A stretch of 25,000 nucleotides of DNA, taken from Balamuthia mandrillaris. Lineage: Eukaryota; Discosea; Longamoebia; Balamuthiidae. Both the position numbers and the translations under genes were made by a program. The stretch covers positions 1 through 25,000 of the forward strand of contig JAVKOQ010000434.1 of the NCBI GenBank assembly GCA_031835245.1. Direction: 5' to 3'. The notes under the pieces were generated by a model, which had not been told where the DNA came from, did no database searches, and saw nothing but the letters and a program-made list of their open reading frames with translations. The first letter of the stretch is position 1. The number at the start of each line of letters is the position of its first letter. Shown here piece by piece: positions 13,069-22,761 of this stretch.

Positions 13069-13511
13069 TTGTGTGTGTGTGTGGGCGGGGTACGTGTTTG
13101 TTTTTTTGTTTTGTGCAACGGTTTGTTGTTGTGTTGTTGTTGTTTGAAGAGAAAAGAAAGAAAGAAAAGCGAATTAAAAAAAATGTGGAAAGAAAAGGTG
13201 TAGCGGAAGGGAAAAGTGGTGGGCTGGCCGGGCGCTCTCTTGTCGGCCGTTGTTTCTAACGAATAGTTGGGGCTAACGGTTTATTGTGGGACAAACGAAG
13301 GCAACAGGATCTTTTACGGCCAATCGAAACGGGTGAGGGCAGCGGCGGGAATGCTTCCTATTGGCTGGCCAAACTCCGGTTAACGGCTAGTTTTTTGACC
13401 GTTGCACAGCTCTTCGCGGAGTTTGCTGAGGGAGGAAGAAAGAAAAAGAACAGAAAGAAAAACAAGTGCAAAGGGTGCGTAATTATTTGGAGTTAGGGAG
13501 AAAAAAAATTG
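13069..13511. promoter_or_regulatory. Spacer: HMG-box gene promoter and CFP1 gene 3' end
   Basis: 443 bases between two minus-strand genes. Near the HMG-box start are GT-rich runs (13071-13145). Further up are the sequence ATTGGC at 13360 and CCAATC at 13319, either of which could be a CCAAT-type box in the two orientations. No gene seen. Confidence 0.4.
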
Positions 13512-16500
13512 CTAAACATGGTTTTCCTCTATCGTTCGGTGCTGTTGGTCGTTGCTTTGGCGGCGTCGTGTGATGCGCAGTTGCACAATTTTGATTTTGT
13601 TTTCCAAGGAGGCTAAAAGGCGTACCTGTCCCTTCTGCTCTTGAGCCAGTTCCAGCCTGCGAATGGTTTCCCAGTTGACGTGCTTGGAGCAACCTTTCTT
13701 CAGACGGGTGCAATAACCAGATTCAAAGTCGCTGGTAGGGCAACCACAGAGCTGGTTACTTTTAATCTTCTGTGTTTGGTGAGAGCAGGAACGAGAGCGG
13801 CCAAAATTTCAGTAAGCTAAAGCGGAGAAAGGAAGGAGAGATGAAGGAAAAATGCAGCTAGGAACAAACCCGCTTCTTTTCAGAGTGGAAAGGACAGGAG
13901 TCCCTAAGGCGAGTACAGTAGCTGCCGTTCCTACTGTCATAGTAATTGCAAAACGCGATGGTGACGCCATCGGCAGTTACTTGGCTCTCAATCTTATTGG
14001 CGCTGCTACAGGCCGTTCCTTCGATTTTGGCATAGCACTGCTCGCTGTGGCGAGCGAAGCTCTTTGCTGGGATGGGCTGCCCACAGGAGAAACAGTCCCG
14101 AAGGTCGTTACCACCGCCTCTCTCGACGTCAATCTCCTCCGCGGCCTCCCCGTTCTTGGAGACCAACGTGGCAGAGAACTCGATGGCCTGCTCCAGCACT
14201 TGACTCTTTTCTTGCAGGCTCTTGAGGTGCTTCTCCACCTCCCTTTTCTGTTCTTCCAAGGACTCCAACTGTCGCAGATCCGATTCGTCAGAGGAAGACA
14301 GCTGCTCTGATTTCAGCGACCTTTTAAAATGTTACCGGCGGGGAAGCAAACACAATAAGCAACGGGAAGAAAGAATAGAAGAAATTAAACCAACCGTTTC
14401 ACAGGAGAAAAGTCTTGTACAGCAGTGATGACTGAGCTGAAAGCCAAGGAGCCAGCATCTTCGGAGGGAGCGGCTAAGCCCAATTCCACCGCTAACGCGG
14501 ATGCCGATAGTGGTGATGGTGAGGGTTTCGGCCGTTTTGTTGTCGTTGCTGTTGCAGAGGTCCGTTGCTGTTGTTGCTGCATCATAAGCTTCCTCTTTGC
14601 CACTTCAAGACCGCACCCGTCGCTACAGTACTTAGAGTGCGGTTTCGCTGTTTTGCCACAGTTTATGCATGTGCGAGGCGGCCGAGCGGGATAAACCTCT
14701 CTCTATTGTTTCCAGCAGATAGAAGGAGAGAAAGAAAAGGTAAAAATGTTGAAAGAAATAAACAAAGCCAACAAACAACAAATACACAAAGTGAGAGAGG
14801 GAGAGCGCGGCCTGCCTCTGTATCAGTTGCTAGTTACCTCCTCCTCTTTCGCTGCGCTGGTCAGCTGAGCAAGAAATCTCGTGCTCTTGCTGTTCGATGA
14901 TGACTTTGGTTCCTTCTTTTGCTTGCGTTGTTGCTGTAGCTGTAGCTGCTGTTGTTGTTGTATTTCTCTCCTTCGTTCCTTCTTCTGACGCCTCTCTTTC
15001 GCCGCTCTTTCCTTCTTCATCTTCTTTTTCTGACAGAGGGGGCACAGGTAGGTCTTTAGGGACTTGGCTTCTTTTTCTGAAATGTTGACGCAGGTGCCGT
15101 GGTACCATTCATCACAGCCATCGCAGGCTATCATGAACAGATCTGCGTCGTATGGACGACGACATATACAATATAAAGCGTTCGCATCTTCTTCCTCCTC
15201 TTCTTCGCCATCCTCCTCTTCCTCACGTTGTGGTGCGTCTTCCACTTCTTCTTCCTCTGACTCGAGCGGCGATTCATCCAATTCCTCTCGATGAGAAGCA
15301 GACCTCCGTTTTCGGTCTCGGCGTCCAGTTGCTTTGGCATCGGTGTGGCTGTCTGTGGTTTGGGCGAGGTCCTCGTTGGAAGGGATTTTTTTCTTTCTTC
15401 CTCGTGCAGAGTTGCGTGGCTTGGTTAGTTCGACTTTTCGGCGTTGTTGGCTGGCTGAGTGAGGTGTCTGGTGTTGGCTTTTAGGGGTGGTTTTGGCGGA
15501 GCGATTTGCTAATGTTTGGAAGTCGGGGTTGCTTCGGTTAAGTCTTTGTTTGATCTTGGAGGGAGCATGTCGGTAGGATTCATCTTCTTCGTATTGTTCC
15601 TCTTCTTCGTAAATTATGCGTTTTTTCCGTTTTTCGCTGTTCCTCACGGAGGCTACGAGAGGAGAGTCTCCTGTTTTTGTCCTTCTCTTTCGACGTATTT
15701 GTTCTGGAGGATCGTCTTCCCATCGCTCCTCCTCGCCACTGCTTCTTGAAGAAGAACTGGTTGCAATTTGTTCCATTTTAGCTCGTCGAGGAGGAAGCTG
15801 TGATAGAAGACGAGCGACATCTTCGCTTTTCTGCACTAGATCTTCTTCTTTTATAGGTGACTCCTATGGTTGCGTCCGAAAGGCAGAGAGGGAGAAACCA
15901 AGAACAAATGTTAACATGAGCTTCTGTTATCATATGAGAGGAAAAGAAAGAACAAACAACAAAGAGCGTACCCGATAAGGAGATGTGCTATGGGAAGGGG
16001 AGGAGGCTTGGAGTGAAGGCGACTTTGTATGGCCAAGTCGACGACCAGAATACAGATGGCCAGAGGCGGCGATAGGTAGTTCTGTGTGTTGTTGTGGGTG
16101 ATTCTGAAGCTGCTGGTCATAGCCAGAGGAGGAAGAAGAGAAGGACGAGCGAGAAGAGGAAGAGGGTGCGGTGTTGTCGGGGTTTTTGCCTGATGTGTCC
16201 TCAAAGGAAGGAGATTCTAGGCCATCAGAGTCCCTGTTGCTCGATAGCAAGTACTCTATGGAGGCTTTGATGGGCTTCTTGTTTGAACCTGCAGAGAAAG
16301 ATAGTGCGGAGGCTAAAGGCGGAGAGGAAGGAGGAGAAGCTGGAGGAGAGCCGGAAGAGGAAAGGCCGCCAGTCTTGATCCTTTTTCTTGGGGGCAAGGC
16401 CGTCCTGCTTCTTGTATTGCCACCGCCGCCATCGCCGCTATGGTTGAGGTTGTGGTTGCTGCTGTCGTTGGCGGCGGCGAGGAAAGTCTCTGCATGCATG

Positions 16501-16646
16501 GCTGCGGTTGAGGAGGTGTTCGGGTGGGGGTGATGGATTTGTTGCAGCGGACGGAAATGAGGGGAGGGCAAAAAGGGGGACGTTGAATCAAGGTTGTTGT
16601 TGATGGAGACCAAGAGGTGACCGTCCACCGCGCACTGGCTGCTCAT
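13512..16646 (-). CDS. CFP1/Spp1 homologue: PHD-finger subunit of the Set1/COMPASS H3K4 methyltransferase
   Basis: Five exons: 16646-15972, 15863-14838, 14702-14395, 14320-13870 and 13769-13512; about 905 residues, with a final TAG. CFP1 (CXXC1; Spp1 in yeast) recruits the Set1 complex to promoters and reads H3K4me3. Order of parts: a Ser/Pro/His-rich disordered N-terminus (1-225); a Lys/Glu-rich linker; PHD finger at about 453-505 (CICRRPYDADLFMIACDGC, DEWYHGTC, CPLC); a Lys/Gln-rich linker; the small motif CINCGKTAKPHSKYCSDGCG at about 579-598, diagnostic for CFP1 relatives; a coiled coil at about 684-720; then the Cys/His-rich C-terminal domain with CFSCGQPI, HSEQCYAKIEG, FCNYYD, YCTRL, CPFH and LCGCP, and a final helix. 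No CXXC zinc finger lies between PHD and KYCSDGCG, so the product resembles yeast Spp1 in that respect. The last exon reads straight through a false 13-base intron at GTACGC...TTTTAG. Confidence 0.93.
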
Positions 16647-17531
16647 TGAATCGAAAAAAACAGATACACCAAAAGCAGGAGGGAGATTTCCTGGCTATTC
16701 TTTCGTTCTCAGGGTGTGAGAAGATTGCCAGTTGAAATCACACGCGCGAAATGAAAACGGTTCCACTTGAAAACCAAAAAGTTGTTTCTTGGTGGTTGAT
16801 TAAGCAGAGCCGTGTGTGCAAAATTCTCAAAAAAAAAAGCGTGAGATGAAATAGCAAAGGGCAATACAAAAGGGAGAGACCCAAAAAGTCGGCGAGTTGA
16901 CAAATCCTTTCACCACCCTTCCAAAATATTGCACCCAGCAAAAAATGAAAGTCTCCTTTTTCTTCTTAGGCTCTCTCTTCCTCCTCCTCCTCGTTGCAGT
17001 TTTTTTTTTTTTGCCTCCTTGCTCCCTTTTGTTCCTCTTAAAAAATTGTGCTTTTTTTGGCGGATTGTGGCGGCGGGAGGCAACCGCATCCACAGCACAA
17101 ACTCAACACAACTACAGCGCCGTGGTTCGCCATTTACAAGAAGAAAAAAATATATTTCTCGCATTGTCGACGAACCTGGCATTTTTGGCAAGATTTCTTG
17201 CCCCATAGCAACCGGAGAACCGCCGTGGAGATTTCATCTGGGTTTACCGTTTCTGTCTAATTTCCGTCAATTTTCCGTCGGCTGTGTTGTTGCATCCCGC
17301 AACTGGCTGGCGCACGCCTCAGGGAGATCCTCTCAGCTGCCCTCTCTAGGCCCTGCGTGACTTGCACGCATTTCACGCCGCATTGCGTCCCTTTTTTTAT
17401 GTCTCAAAGAAGGCCGGAGAATTCTTACGGTACATGCTGTTAAAATATCATAGACGTAACGTGAGAAACAAGTTGCGCCAAGGAGCTCCGTTCCAGGCAA
17501 ACGAAAAAAAAAAGGTTGTTATAAAGTATAT
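16647..17531. promoter_or_regulatory. Spacer: CFP1 gene promoter and LYR gene 3' region
   Basis: 885 bases between two minus-strand genes. It is A/T-run-rich, with T12 near 17000 and A8 at 16831. Reading frames on the + strand at 16929-17360 and 17362-17679 have no recognisable domain and no matching splice partners. The piece around KAGEFLRYMLLKYHRRNV (about 17410-17465, +) looks mildly protein-like but is isolated. No RNA gene recognised. Confidence 0.45.
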
Positions 17532-17940
17532 TTATCGCGAGCCTTGGTTGGGCGAGGGGGAAGAAGAAGGGACGACATCGGAGAACTTGTTGTCCTCTTC
17601 AAACTCTCCCACCTGCTCGTACTTGAATACCACGTTATTGGCCGTGGCAAACCGGTCCATTTGCACGAGAGCAGTGTAAGCCTCCTCTCGCATTCGTTTT
17701 AGCTTGGCAGGGTCACTCACATGACGGTTCGTCCGGAAATCTAAGTCAGGTGTTTTGGGGTTAAAAAATGAACAAGGACAAACTATAGCCAAACAAGAGA
17801 GGCTCACCTTCTCGGATGTCATTGATGATGCTCTCTCTTTTTACACTTGGGAAACGGTAGGCCGAGCGAAGCAGCCTCATGTACAAGTGCCTCGCTGGCA
17901 GCTGCTTCAGTTGGTTGGTGGTGGCGGCAGCGCTGCTCAT
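17532..17940 (-). CDS. LYR-motif protein (Complex1_LYR family), probably mitochondrial
   Basis: Two exons, 17940-17808 and 17740-17532, joined in phase through a GTGAGC donor; 113 residues. The sequence RHLYMRLLRSAYRFPSVKR, then INDIREDFRTNRHV and DPAKLKRMREEAY is the three-helix LYR fold, with the motif written LYMRLLRSAYRFPS. LYR proteins bind the acyl carrier protein in the mitochondrial matrix and help assemble respiratory complexes or iron-sulfur clusters. Which LYRM this is cannot be told; the RFPS and NRHVSDP blocks are closer to the small ISD11/LYRM-type proteins than to complex I subunits. The tail after about residue 90 is acidic and Ser/Pro-rich and probably disordered. The start Met heads a short Ala/Thr/Gln leader that is not strongly basic. 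The gene sits 162 bases downstream of the geranylgeranyltransferase gene on the same strand. Confidence 0.83.
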
Positions 17941-18102
17941 TTTCTTGTTTCTGTCTCCTCTTTGTGTTTTGTTTTGCGTGTGCGCTCTTCGTGACGACGT
18001 GGTTTCCAAGCATTTGTTGCCGACAAACGGAGGCACGCCAGCAATGCAGCAAGAGACCAAAGCAAATAACAGCCACATGAGGTTATTCTTAAATGTACAA
18101 GC

Positions 18103-19614
18103 TTACAGTTGGCTTCTAGGTTTCAGACCAGTGGCAGCCCTCACAGTGACGCCCAAGCTGGGCTCCAACGCAGCGAAGCCAGGAGAGCCAGTCAAGCTCA
18201 GCCCACACAACGAAAAGTAGGTGTGGAGCAAGTCAGGATGGACGCCGGGGCACTTGCTGAAGCCCCCGTAGTTAGTTTGGCAGCTAAATGTGAAACCCTG
18301 GGTAAGCTCCTTGTTGACAAGATCGATGGCGCCCAGGATGCTGAGCGAGCCGCCCACCCAGAAGGAATAGCAGGTATCGGGGTCCTTGTTGACTCGCCCT
18401 TGGAAGCCAGAGATTTGTCTCTCTATCAGCCATTGGAGGAGAGTGTCCCTGTGTGGTAGCTTTGGAAGGGCCTCCATCAGGGTTAGAGCGGCCAGGGCAC
18501 AGTAGGTGGAACCGCCATGGGCTTCTTGGCCAGGTCCTTGTGCCAACGCTCCCTCATAACTCTGTTAATAGGGGAAAAAGTTTTAAGTATTATTGTTGCA
18601 TAGCCTCACTTCGTTTTTTGGTTATGCTGTTTGGTAGTGTAATGCGAACCTGACTACTGAGAATGTACTGAACGGCAGCATCCACGTTCACCCCGCTCCA
18701 ATCCTGCAACATGTGAGATATGGCGGCAGCACAGTATATGAACCGAACGTCGCTTTCGCTGCCGGCTATCACCGGACAGAAGCTGTTCAAAAAAACAAAA
18801 ACAAAGTAAGCATTATGACGGAAAAGAAACAAAAGAAAGGAGGCGTGGGTATGATATGACAAACCTGCCGTCCTTGCATTGCAAACCCTTCAAACCTGCG
18901 ATAATAGCCTTGCGATCGACACGGCTATAGTCATCGCCTAATATGCGGAGAGTGCAGAGGGCTGTGTACGTTACCGCAATGTGGCTTTGGTCCAAGAAAA
19001 GGCCGGTTTCTGGTGCCACCTGGTTTTCATAGATGTTATTGTCAGTTGCTAGACGAAAGAATACGAGAGAGTTGTGTGTGAGAGAGAGGAGAGAGGACAG
19101 AGAAATAAGCGTAAAGGAGAGCAGAGAAAAGAGGAGAAAAATGAATAACAAGAGAGAAAGAGTTACGCAAGAAGGGTTCCATGGCAAACCAAGGAAAGGA
19201 GAACCTCTAAAACCCCATCGTGGTTTGTCTTTTTAACGATGCAAATAAAACCAAAAAAAAAAAAAGAAAAGAAAAGATTAGCGACAGTTCAAAAGAAATG
19301 GATTGGACAAGACAGGGCAAGGCCGTACCGTCAGGGTGAGGCTTGGAAGGAGGCACGATCTGCAACGAATAGATCCACTCGATGGCCTGCTGCTTGTCAA
19401 CAAGGTCCAAGCGGCCGATTAGGTCCAGAGCGCTCACCACGAAATAAAGGACGGTCAAGCGGTTGCTGTCTTGCCCTTGGTAGGGCGTGGGCAGCACGTT
19501 CAGGTTGGCTTTCAAAAATTGCACGTGCCGTTTGTAGGAAAAAGTTGGGTCAAAAGCTTCTTCCGGGGCCTTTGAAGCCTGCTGCTGTTCCTCTGCCTTG
19601 GGGACCGCTTCCAT
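18103..19614 (-). CDS. Protein geranylgeranyltransferase type I, beta subunit
   Basis: Five exons: 19614-19329, 19228-19167, 19019-18865, 18782-18650 and 18561-18103; 364 residues (the human subunit has 377). With the shared alpha subunit it attaches a C20 geranylgeranyl group to CaaL-box proteins such as Rho/Rac GTPases. Landmarks: FSYKRHVQFLKANLNVLP, SALDLIGRLD, IEWIYSLQIVP, GFRGSPFLG (a 62-base exon that restores this conserved block), SHIAVTYTALCTLRILGDDY, VRFIYCAAAISHMLQDWSG, EAHGGSTYCALAAL, DTCYSFWVGGSL with zinc ligands Asp about 274 and Cys about 276, and GVHPDLLHTYFSLCGLSL with zinc ligand His about 325. GFRGS and DDYSRV with no FTase-type N-terminus place it in GGTase-I rather than farnesyl or Rab GGTase. 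The start is the in-frame ATG at 19614; the frame is open to 19701 but has no ATG there. One intron (19020-19166) is a GA tract on the + strand. Confidence 0.96.
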
Positions 19615-19856
19615 CTCCTCTCTCGTCACTCTTTTCTTTCCTTTCTGTTTATTATTTTCATGTCGTCCTGAATAATTTTGGTCCTGGATTTGTGTCGTCA
19701 CGAAGAAAAAAATAACAAATCTGTGGGGAGAATGAAGAGATTTGCCGGCTCTGGCCCTTCCATTGCAGGTAAGTTTGGAAACAGGGCAAGAATAGGAGCC
19801 AAAAGCCGGGGCTTCCTGAGAAATGAGATAATAGGATAGGACTATCCTGCCTTCTA

Positions 19857-19907
19857 GTGAATGAGAAGCGGGATAGGGGCATTACACAAGAAAGAAAGGA
19901 AGAAGTC
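19857..19907 (+). promoter_or_regulatory. 5' flank of the 5S gene, conserved in the second copy
   Basis: The 51 bases before the 5S gene, from GTGAATGAGAAG through GGGATAGGGGCAT to GGAAGAAGTC, are almost repeated before the truncated copy at 22856-22906 on the other strand. Just upstream, 19833-19848 is a near-perfect palindrome (AGGATAG, two bases, CTATCCT). Upstream elements help Pol III on 5S genes in some eukaryotes; whether this block does so is inference. Confidence 0.5.
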
Positions 19908-20025
19908 GGATACGGCCATACTGCGGAGAAAGCACCGCTTCCCGTCCGATCAGCGAAGTTAAGCTCCGCCAGGCGATGTTAGTACTGGGGTGGGTGACCA
20001 CCCGGGAATCCATCGTGCTGTATCC
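19908..20025 (+). rRNA. 5S ribosomal RNA
   Basis: 118 bases from GGATACGGCC to GTGCTGTATCC. The two ends pair to form helix I (GGATACGGC with GCTGTATCC). Internal promoter parts are recognisable: a box A-like AAGTTAAGCTCCGCC, the intermediate element around GATGTTAGTACTGG, and a box C-like GTGACCACCCGGGAATCC. Loop and helix sequences match the eukaryotic 5S consensus with no obvious damage, so the gene looks functional. It stands alone among protein genes and not in a tandem array, at least within this window. Confidence 0.97.
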
Positions 20026-20035
20026 TCCTTTCTTG

Positions 20036-20046
20036 TTTTTTTTTTT
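20036..20046 (+). terminator. Pol III T-run terminator of the 5S gene
   Basis: Eleven T residues start 11 bases after the mature 3' end of the 5S RNA. T-runs of four or more on the non-template strand end Pol III transcription. Confidence 0.85.
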
Positions 20047-20208
20047 GCTTATCTCCTCGCAAACATGACGAGTCCATTCCTCCCTTTATTGGCAACGGTT
20101 GTTTCTCTTGTATGGTTCATTCTTTTCTCAAGAAGCTTCTGGTTTTCGATGCAGAGGACTCGCTGCCATTGCTACTGTTGCTGCCATTACCGTTCAGATG
20201 CTCATTGC

Positions 20209-20514
20209 TCACCATTGGTGCTTGATTCTACCATAGAGACCGAAGTACTTGGTGCCGTATGGTATGTTGTAAACCTTTTTCACTTGCACCAGCTCTTCGT
20301 AGGGGGCCCTTCCTTTCGAACTTGCTGTTATTCTTCTCGCAGTTGACAGCCAACTGGAGTTTTCCAACTTTTGTGCATTTTCTTTCCATCTTTGCAACCC
20401 CAACGCCAAACGATGATTACCCCTGCTTGCGCTCTCGTAGGCTTTCTTGCATGTCTGAGAAATCAGCGTTGTCGGTTGATGAAAGTCTCCGTAGTTGACG
20501 TTGGGTCCCACGCT
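20209..20514 (-). other. Unrecognised reading frame, about 100 codons, coding status uncertain
   Basis: On the minus strand the frame is open for about 115 codons with no ATG and reads, for example, NVNYGDFHQPTTLISQTC, RLALGLQRWKENAQKL and APYEELVQVKK, ending in TAG. Its amino-acid mix is not low-complexity, unlike most chance frames here. I do not recognise a family. It may be the last exon of a gene whose upstream exon I cannot find, a decayed gene, or chance. A donor-like GTTTAC lies after VQVKK. Confidence 0.3.
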
Positions 20515-20667
20515 ATGTCCATCACCGTTGGTTTCTTCAGCTTTCCAGAGTTATGTCAACATGGTTACCGCTTCAACTTAAGCAGAAAAAAGTGCTGCAT
20601 GACGTCATGTTGGAAACCTCGCAACAGAAACACAACAAAAAAACAACGGAACGACAACGGAAAGCAA

Positions 20668-20694
20668 GCAAGCAAGCACGGGGCGCTTGCTTGC
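20668..20694. repeat. 10-bp inverted repeat (hairpin)
   Basis: GCAAGCAAGC at 20668-20677 and GCTTGCTTGC at 20685-20694 form a perfect 10-bp stem around a 7-base loop. The left arm is part of a short (GCAA)n run, so it may be a by-product of the tetranucleotide repeat. Confidence 0.7.
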
Positions 20695-20959
20695 AGCACG
20701 GGCAAATCTAGTCAGCAACCACACGCCCTTTGCTGCAGCCCGCGAAAACATAACAGTTTGGGGGGAAAGAACTTTCCCGGGGTTGTGGTTTGTGGGGTGT
20801 TTGGGGGGGTTTGCCAAAAAATACAATCCAAACACAAACGAACGACCTGGCCAGGAACACTTTCCCCACCACCCGCCTCACCCAGACTACTACTTTCACC
20901 CAGACAGGAGGGAGACACTGCAAAAAACGTAGCAGGCCTGCACAAGAAAAGGAAACAAA

Positions 20960-22514
20960 ATGTCTTGGCCGCGCCCACCAAGCAAGCAAGCTTCACTCGT
21001 TTACGAAGGAGAACGGAGCGAGCAGCAACGCTACCTCGCTGGAAGCAGCTGTCCACCGCCGCCGCCGCTGCGCTCCACCCGCGACATCACCTGCATCGTC
21101 AAGCAGAGCGTGGAGAAGCTGCTTGCTGCTGGCGCTACGCGTGTGCAACTTTTTGGCTCGGCCGTGTGGAACCCAGACCCGGGGGACATCGACTTTGTTG
21201 TGAGCGGCCTAGACGAAGAGCGTTGTTTTGTTTTGTGGCTTGATCTGGAGCAAACCTTTGATTTTCTTTTTGATTGCCTGAGAGTTGAGGAAGTTGTTGG
21301 GTCTTCCTTGGAGGAGGCAATACAGAAATACGGGTACCCGTTGCTCTTCGTCTCCCATTTTAGCTTGGTTTTTGTTTTTTTTTTTCAACTTACCTATCGC
21401 TTGACAAAGAATGGATGTAACAAACCCAAAAGGCCTTACCCTACCCAAGAGAACGTACTCCCAGGTTCAGTTCAGGGACGAGTTTGCAGCAGAGATTCAA
21501 AAATCGAACTTTGAGAGAGTGTTCCGATATGGTAACGCGGCGACCAAGTGGGGAGTACGTTTCTTACTGTGTTTTTTTTTTCCTTGAAGCTTTCTTCTCA
21601 CATGAAGTGCAGCTGTTCAAAAATCTTCTCGATTTTTGTACAGTCAAGTTTCGGTGGCATTCACCCACTGCAACTGAAATTGCCCCAGCAAAGCAGCATC
21701 ACAAGGCGCTCCTTTCGCTTTTCCAGGACGCGCTTAGACCAAAGGCTTTGGATATGCTGCATACGCTAAGAAAAGCGCGTAACAACGAAGTGTATGTTTC
21801 TACTTCCTTTTTCTGAGCGTTTTGTTTTTTTTAAAAAAAAATGATTTAACACAGCTGCTGTTAATAGTTATAGGCACCAAATTACTCGACTTAGCGAAGC
21901 TAGCCTGCTTGAGCTTCTAGATATAATTACTGAAGAGTAAGCATCTGTCACATCCCTTATACGAGCATGCTAATGTTCTGCTTTGCAGTCTAGAAGTGTT
22001 TGTGGGCAACTCCCTGATTGCCAAAAAGTGGCCACCCCCTGCGCCAGAAGGCGTTGCGCAACCACTGACCGATTGGAAGAACAAACAGGTCAACAAAATT
22101 GAAAAAAAATGTTCACAAAAAGCCCTAAAAATGGTGGAAGCAATGAAGGCTGAACTGGAAGCCCAAAGAGACAATGCCCTAAAAATGGTGAAAGCAATGA
22201 AGGCTGAACAGGTGGCGGAACTGGAGGCGGAACTGGAGGCGGAACGTAAGGAAAAGAGACGTTTGATGGAAAAGCTTTCCAAGTTGAACGCAAAACGGTC
22301 AAAAAGGAAGAGAAGCAAAAAACAACAAAACACTGTGATTAAAACCGCGCCGCCTGCAAAAGGCCAGAAGCCTAAGGAGAACTACATGACCCCTGGCGTC
22401 AATGTGGCAAGCAAGGTTACGGGACAACTACAAGCCTTCCTTCGAGCCTGCTTCATCATGCTTTTTGGAGCTCTGGTACTGGTCCTCGTTTACCTTCTTC
22501 TGATACTGAAATAG
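20960..22514 (+). CDS. Nucleotidyltransferase-fold protein with HEPN-like region, coiled coil and C-terminal membrane anchor
   Basis: Five exons: 20960-21333, 21410-21531, 21590-21791, 21868-21936 and 21989-22514; 430 residues, phases agree. Residues about 40-130 carry the DNA polymerase beta/minimal nucleotidyltransferase signature: LLAAGATRVQLFGSAVWN with Gly66-Ser67, then PGDIDFVV with Asp76 and Asp78. Asp127 in YGMDVTN, right after the first splice, could be the third carboxylate. Residues about 145-255 are helical and hold RNNEVYRH (Arg229 to His236, R-x6-H), which fits the HEPN Rx4-6H motif in spacing. Residues about 287-358 form a charged coiled coil with a near-repeat (ALKMVEAMKAE, ALKMVKAMKAE), followed by a basic patch and a hydrophobic span at about 410-428 with one residue after it, a tail anchor. 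Prokaryotic MNT and HEPN proteins usually act as a pair; here both would be in one membrane-bound chain. The MNT call is good, the HEPN call is inference, and the substrate is unknown. Confidence 0.72.
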
Positions 22515-22761
22515 AGGAAAGAAGCCCTTTGGCGTTGACCGTCCTGTAATCAATTTTTTTCTCATATGTCTTCAAGCATCCATTTCATCACGACTTTATT
22601 GTTATAGAATGATTCCTATATGACGGAGGCTTCTAATGTAGCAATCGTGACACTCCCTAACGGTTAATGCAAAATCTTTTGATAACCTTTGAGTTTTTTT
22701 TTTGGGCATGGAAGGGTATACCAGGTCCCTCGCACGCGAAAAGAAGTTGGACTGGAAGCTA
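22515..22761. other. Spacer after the nucleotidyltransferase gene
   Basis: 247 bases with T-runs at 22553-22560 and 22687-22695. It probably holds the 3' UTR of the gene to its left. No other feature seen. Confidence 0.5.

Larger units (their letters stand above)
20047..20959. other. Long spacer between the 5S gene and the nucleotidyltransferase gene
   Basis: About 900 bases without a confident gene. It holds one uncertain minus-strand reading frame (20209-20514, listed apart), a 10-bp hairpin at 20668-20694, and the A-rich and G-run-rich promoter side of the next gene (20755-20960). Confidence 0.5.

Noticed and set aside
13609-13621. A GTACGC...TTTTAG intron near the end of the CFP1 gene
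   Set aside because: It would be 13 bases long; reading straight through gives a good C-terminal helix and a stop, so it is exon.
16929-17679. Plus-strand frames between the CFP1 and LYR genes
   Set aside because: No domain, no splice partners and biased composition; left as spacer.
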